Assembly (NCBI RefSeq): GCF_013433315.1
Contig: NZ_WXVV01000026.1
Location: 1 to 64,000 of the forward strand
Length of the DNA stretch: 64,000 nt
DNA from: Pseudomonas crudilactis
GTDB lineage: Bacteria > Pseudomonadota > Gammaproteobacteria > Pseudomonadales > Pseudomonadaceae
Direction of reading: 5' to 3'
Positions 62,579 to 64,000 of the stretch are shown here, piece after piece (the stretch's first letter is position 1; every line of letters starts with the position of its first letter). The notes beneath the pieces were generated by a model. It did not search any database. It saw only the letters and a program-made list of their open reading frames with translations, and was not told the origin of the DNA. The translations under genes were made by a program, and so were the position numbers.

Positions 62579-62665
62579 GTGGGAGCGAGCTTGCTCGCGA
62601 AGGCGGAGTATCAGATAAAAATTTCTCCCTGACACACCGCTTTCGCGAGCAAGCTCGCTCCCACA
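62579..62665. repeat. REPIN
   Basis: Two inverted REP arms around a ~30-base spacer immediately after mtnC. Confidence 0.85.
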
Positions 62666-62683
62666 GGGGATTGGCGTCAAGCA

Positions 62684-62729
62684 CAAAAAAACAGGCCGTG
62701 AAGCGAAAGCTCCACGGCCTGTTTTGTTT
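62684..62729. terminator. Bidirectional terminator between mtnC and the DUF3509-like gene
   Basis: AAAACAGGCCGTG (62688-62700) and CACGGCCTGTTTT (62713-62725) pair perfectly and have A/T runs on both sides, serving both convergent genes. Confidence 0.9.
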
Positions 62730-62744
62730 AAAGCGTTTGAAAAA

Positions 62745-63023
62745 TTACAGCGAGTGATATGTCGGCAGCGCAAAACGCTGCTGGCTCTGAAGCATCGCGA
62801 TCTGCGGCAGCTCACTGGCTTGCTCGGCCAGGTCACGACGAATCGCGCTGATCGCCCACGACAGTTGGTCGCCGGCATGCAGTTGTTGATAAGTCAGTGC
62901 GCGCTTGAACACTTTGCCGTCGCTGCTGCGCAGAGTCAGCAGGATCCCGCCATCAGGACGTGGCGCAGTGGTGACGTCGAAGTTGGAGAACAGGGAGGTA
63001 AATTTTTCTTGGATCAGGCTCAT
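62745..63023 (-). CDS. DUF3509-like small protein (92 aa)
   Basis: A 92-residue soluble protein (MSLIQEKFTSLFSNFDVTTA... then LLTLRSSDGKVFKRALTYQQ and a C-terminal helical half) matching my memory of the Pseudomonas DUF3509 family. Function unknown. The frame extends upstream, but the ATG at 63023 gives the family's N-terminus. Convergent with mtnC. Confidence 0.8.
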   Translation of the reverse strand: MSLIQEKFTSLFSNFDVTTAPRPDGGILLTLRSSDGKVFKRALTYQQLHAGDQLSWAISAIRRDLAEQASELPQIAMLQSQQRFALPTYHSL

Positions 63024-63411
63024 GTCTATCAGCTCCGTATGCACTTGAATGGCAAGCATGCAGAGGAGGTTGCAGCGATTGTGCCAGCATTTGAAATTAA
63101 TAAAAACCTTATAAATCAATAAGTTAAAAAATAGGAAAATTCAGGTTGTCGTGCAAACTGCATGAATGGCCATCGTGCATCCTGCATTTTGCGGGATCGT
63201 TGTCGAAACAACGGAACCAATCGCTTACCCGATGATCATCGCCGCCGTCGGCCGAACAGCGGATACAAAACATTGCAAAAACCGCGTGTACAGCCCGAGA
63301 AGCGCTGACGTATTTTCGATCTCGACCCGCGCTTGAGTGCGCTGGTTGCTTCAAGCAAGCCCGAAAAATAAAAACATCGACCTGCACGCCAAGGTCGGAC
63401 GGGGAGCTTTC
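63024..63411. other. Divergent promoter region, no gene seen
   Basis: 388 bases between the DUF3509-like gene and the acyl-CoA synthetase gene. An AT-rich stretch (63095-63140) probably holds promoters; no hairpin, repeat or coding frame was convincing. Confidence 0.5.
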
Positions 63412-64000
63412 ATGAGCCACGCGCCAAGCGACACGATTACCTGGGGCATGATGCTCCGCAAACTGCCGATGATTGCCAAAGCCATTCCGCGACTGGTCAA
63501 GGGCATGAAGGTGGCCAACGTCACGGATCCGACCCAAAGCTGTGGCCTTGGCTGGACGTTCGAACAAGCGACGCTGCGCAATCCCGAGGGCCCGGCGTTA
63601 CTGCAGGGCGATGTGCGGCTGACCTATGCGCAGGTCAACCAGTGGGCCAACCGCATCGCTCATTATCTGAACGGGCAGGGCATCGGCAAGGGCGACGTGG
63701 TCGCGGTGTTTATTGAAAACCGCCCGGAATTGCTGGTGACCATTCTGGCGCTGGCCAAGGTCGGCGCGGTCAGCGCGCTGCTCAATACCTCTCAAACCCG
63801 CGACACCCTGATCCACAGCGTGAATCTGGTGGCGCCGGTAGCGATTGTGGTCGGCGAAGAGCTGGTTCCGGCTTATGCGGCGATTCGCGAGCAAGTGGCG
63901 ATTACCGCGCCGCGCACCTGGTTTGTCGCCGATCAGGACACCTATAGCCATCCGGGCATTGCGCCCGAAGGCTACGTCAATCTGATCAGCGCCAGTGCCG
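63412..64000 (+). CDS. Long-chain acyl-CoA synthetase, N-terminal part (3' truncated by window)
   Basis: The first 196 residues of an adenylate-forming enzyme: GWTFEQATLRNPEGPALLQG, RLTYAQVNQWANRIAHYL, GDVVAVFIENRPELLVTILA and KVGAVSALLNTSQ are typical of fatty-acyl/very-long-chain acyl-CoA synthetases (FadD/FATP type). The AMP-binding P-loop and catalytic motifs lie beyond the window. GGGGAG precedes the ATG at 63412. It would activate fatty acids for degradation or lipid synthesis. Confidence 0.9.
   Translation, partial: MSHAPSDTITWGMMLRKLPMIAKAIPRLVKGMKVANVTDPTQSCGLGWTFEQATLRNPEGPALLQGDVRLTYAQVNQWANRIAHYLNGQGIGKGDVVAVFIENRPELLVTILALAKVGAVSALLNTSQTRDTLIHSVNLVAPVAIVVGEELVPAYAAIREQVAITAPRTWFVADQDTYSHPGIAPEGYVNLISASA

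Overview
The window looks like a chromosomal segment of a Pseudomonas of the P. fluorescens group. The evidence is high GC, many Pseudomonas-type REP/REPIN repeats (arms of the GTGGGAGC...GCTCGCGA kind), and blocks whose gene order matches what I recall from Pseudomonas chromosomes: minCDE with rluA and lpxL, and folE-smr-cysteine hydrolase-like-prmB-aroC-MFS-mtnB-mtnD-mtnC. Function calls come from reading motifs; no database search was run.

Layout. 1-1290: the 3' end of an Rhs gene with an AT-richer polymorphic toxin tip and a small candidate immunity gene. 1328-6438: an EAL-CBS-GGDEF c-di-GMP protein, the periplasmic tail-specific protease Prc and a PIG3-type quinone oxidoreductase. 6586-13009: a HAD phosphatase, then an ABC importer (ATPase, two permeases, an alkaline-phosphatase-superfamily hydrolase, a periplasmic binding protein) divergent from a GntR/UTRA regulator. 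Two TGGTCTAG-type operator candidates lie in the divergent promoter region. 13050-19657: repeats, an exported M20 amidohydrolase, a large MscS channel, a 58-aa membrane protein, apeB and rluA. 19748-23979: minCDE, lpxL and a patatin phospholipase.

24113-33047 is a urate/purine-degradation locus: two tandem Tsx-type outer-membrane proteins, a nucleobase permease, puuD, ureidoglycolate lyase, allantoicase, uraD and puuE on one strand, with uraH divergent. Together they cover import and the route from urate to glyoxylate plus urea. TTGTRTACAA palindromes in the puuE/uraH promoter region recur upstream of the hypoxanthine/guanine permease gene at 47607-48956, suggesting one shared regulator.

33191-46659 is the most unusual region: six genes on one strand. 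The first in transcription order encodes a 1177-aa protein with a hydrophobic TcdA/TcdB-like segment and RTX-like repeats. Five tandem paralogues of a proline-rich family follow (one frameshifted, one lacking a module). They have no recognised function; four carry a KRPR motif in a linker that looks disordered. They are candidate secreted or injected effectors.

46888-64000 is mostly core genome: a LysE exporter, purine permease, MarR regulator and aminotransferase, a glutaredoxin-like protein, folE, an integrase remnant next to a small membrane protein gene, smr, a cysteine-hydrolase-like protein lacking the cysteine, prmB, aroC, an MFS transporter, the methionine-salvage genes mtnBDC, a DUF3509-like gene and the start of an acyl-CoA synthetase.
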